Assembly: GCF_905220565.1 (NCBI RefSeq)
Contig: NC_059409.1
Span: 2,115,501 to 2,179,500, forward strand
Direction: 5' to 3'
Length of the DNA: 64,000 nucleotides
Origin: Melitaea cinxia
Taxonomy: Eukaryota; Arthropoda; Insecta; Lepidoptera; Nymphalidae
Below the pieces are notes generated by a model. That model saw only the letters and a list, made by a program, of their open reading frames with translations, ran no database searches and had not been told where the DNA came from. The position numbers and the translations under genes were made by a program. Below are positions 62,916 to 64,000 of this stretch, piece by piece. How positions within the stretch are numbered: the stretch's first letter is position 1; every line of letters begins with the position of its first letter.

Positions 62916-64000
62916 ACACCTGGTTCAATAAGTCCCGAGACTAAGTACTAAAAAAAGGTCTTTTTTATAAAATTAATTTTTATTCATCAACATAGTCTGC
63001 TCCAAGAGCGATACAGTCCCTCCAACGCTTTTCTAACTTTTCTATCCCATGTGTGTAGAACGATTTGTCTTTGGCTTCAAAATAAGCCTCCGTTGCTGCG
63101 ATAACTTCACTATTTGAGTCAAATTTCTTACCCTGAAGCATTTTTTTGAGGTCTGCAAACAGCCAGTAATCGCTGGGGGCCAGTCTGGCGAATAAAGGGG
63201 ATGAGGAAGCAATTCGGAGCCCAATTCGTTAATTTTCGCCATCGTTCTCACGGACTTGTGACAAGGCGCGTTGTCCTGGTGAAACACCACTTTCTTTTTT
63301 TTCATGTGAGGCCGTTTATCCGCAATTTCGTACTTCAATCGCTCCAATAAGCACATGTAATAGTCACTATTTATATTTTGCCCTTTTTCAAGGTAGTCGA
63401 TGAAAAGTATTCCATGCGCATCCCAAAATATAGACGCCATAACCTTACCGGCCGATTTCTGAGTCTTTGGACGCTTCGGGCGGCTTTCACCAGCCGCTCT
63501 CCACTCCGCTGCCTGCCAATTGGATTCCGGAGTGAAATGGTATATTCAGGTTTCATCCATTGTTACATACCGACGTAAAAAATCCTTTTTATTATGATTC
63601 ATCAGCGCCAAACATCGCTCTGAATTATTGATACGTTGTTCCTTTTGATTAGTTGTAAGCAAACGCGGCACCCACTTAGAAAAAAGCTTTTTCATGGCCA
63701 AATTTTTATGTAAAATAGTGAAAACACTACCAGCTGAAATCTTCACTATCTCGGCTATCTCTCCCACTTTTGCCTTCCGATCTTCCAATACGATTTTGAG
63801 GACTTGGTTAATATTTTGTTGAGTCACTGCTTCATTTGGACGACCTGAGCGTTCCCCATCATTGGTGTCCATGCGACCGCGTTTGAAGTCGGCATACCAC
63901 CGACAAATGGTTGCTTTAGAGGGAGCTGATCCTGCATAACATTTTTTAAGCCATTGCTGTGCTTCAACGGTATTTTTTCTCATTAAAAAACAATGTTTTA
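62916..64000 (-). mobile_element. Mariner-family DNA transposon, cut by the window edge
   Basis: The visible terminus is 'acacctggttcaataagtcc' + 'cgagac', preceded by TA (62914-62915), the target dinucleotide of mariner/Tc1 elements. It lies ~64 bp beyond the ancestral transposase stop. The other terminus is outside the window, so inverted-repeat symmetry cannot be checked. Cut-and-paste transposition. Confidence 0.8.
62980..64000 (-). pseudogene. Mariner transposase (DD34D), lightly damaged, N-terminus beyond window
   Basis: The frame is open to the window edge upstream of the first visible Met (63983; reading KHCFLM), so the true start is outside. The N-terminal part has the paired helix-turn-helix DNA-binding region ('APSKATICRWYADFKRG', 'GERSGRP', 'AEIVKISAGSVFTILH'). 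Catalytic residues: the first Asp in MDET (63557-63555); the second Asp in VFHQDNAPCH (63275-63273); the third Asp (codon 63171-63169), followed by Y-W-L, with 34 residues between the second and third. Lesions: TGG to TGA right after MDET (63548-63546), and a one-base deletion near 63182 that shifts the frame just before the third Asp. Beyond it the ancestral frame runs to a TAA at 62982-62980. The plus frame 63378-63578 is antisense. Confidence 0.93.

Noticed and set aside
63378..63578. 66-codon plus frame
   Set aside because: Antisense to the mariner transposase.

Overview
Overall. The window looks like intergenic or long-intron DNA from an insect genome, most likely a butterfly or moth (Lepidoptera). 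The reasons are an AT-rich background, a dense mosaic of short diverged interspersed repeats, and repeat types typical of Lepidoptera: RTE-tailed SINEs, many short non-autonomous Helitrons ending in a hairpin plus CTAG, RTE and R1-clade LINE remnants, and a mariner. That attribution is from memory, not from a search. I found no convincing host protein-coding gene, tRNA gene or rRNA gene. Nearly every longer open frame is either transposon-derived or a chance frame through a repeat or AT-rich DNA.

Coding remnants. There are four groups. (1) A 5'-truncated RTE-type LINE lies at 3996-4980 (+), with the YADD reverse-transcriptase motif, broken by at least one frameshift and a TGA. (2) Three short 3' ends of a second RTE-type LINE lie at 19105-19375 (-), 34902-35140 (+) and 61651-61911 (+). 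(3) An R1-clade LINE C-terminus with a CCHC zinc knuckle lies at 40165-41323 (-), in a GC-rich island. (4) A mariner (DD34D) transposase runs off the right edge at 62980-64000 (-), with only one nonsense codon and one single-base deletion visible.

Non-autonomous repeats. Letters are my own labels. SINE A has a head starting GTGTGG and an RTE-derived tail. SINE B has a tRNA-like B box and a related RTE-like tail. SINE H has the same kind of head as A but an (ATTG)n-type tail. SINE I has a tRNA-like head. C is a retroposon with an A-rich tail and about a dozen copies. F and G are unclassified repeats, and G has AACCGACTTCAA terminal inverted repeats. Helitrons D, E, M, N, P and Q have 5'-TC, a 3' hairpin and CTAG, and nearly all sit between A and T. 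An 826-bp foldback-like element lies at 44237-45062. Simple and tandem repeats include a 219-bp x 3.4 array (21093-21840), a 17-bp x 11 minisatellite (26812-26998) and a 60-bp (TA)n.

Layout. 0-10 kb: SINEs A and B, the RTE LINE, G elements and Helitrons. 10-21 kb: Helitron-rich, including a Helitron nested in a Helitron, plus C and A copies. 21-31 kb: tandem arrays, C, F and G copies, and a Helitron inside SINE B. 31-42 kb: SINE A copies with clean target duplications, an LTR-like remnant, and the R1 LINE. 42-54 kb: the foldback element, Helitrons D and M, and a cluster of four SINEs. 54-64 kb: mostly unique AT-rich DNA, then SINEs H and I, the RTE tail and the mariner.

How the parts fit. 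The last codons of the RTE LINE (reading QQWTAIG-stop) are the same bases as the tail of SINE A, and SINE B carries a variant tail (QQWDITG-stop). The simplest reading is that RTE enzymes mobilised these SINEs. The observed 7-14 bp target duplications fit target-primed retroposition. The Helitrons show no duplications and insert at A|T, as rolling-circle elements do.
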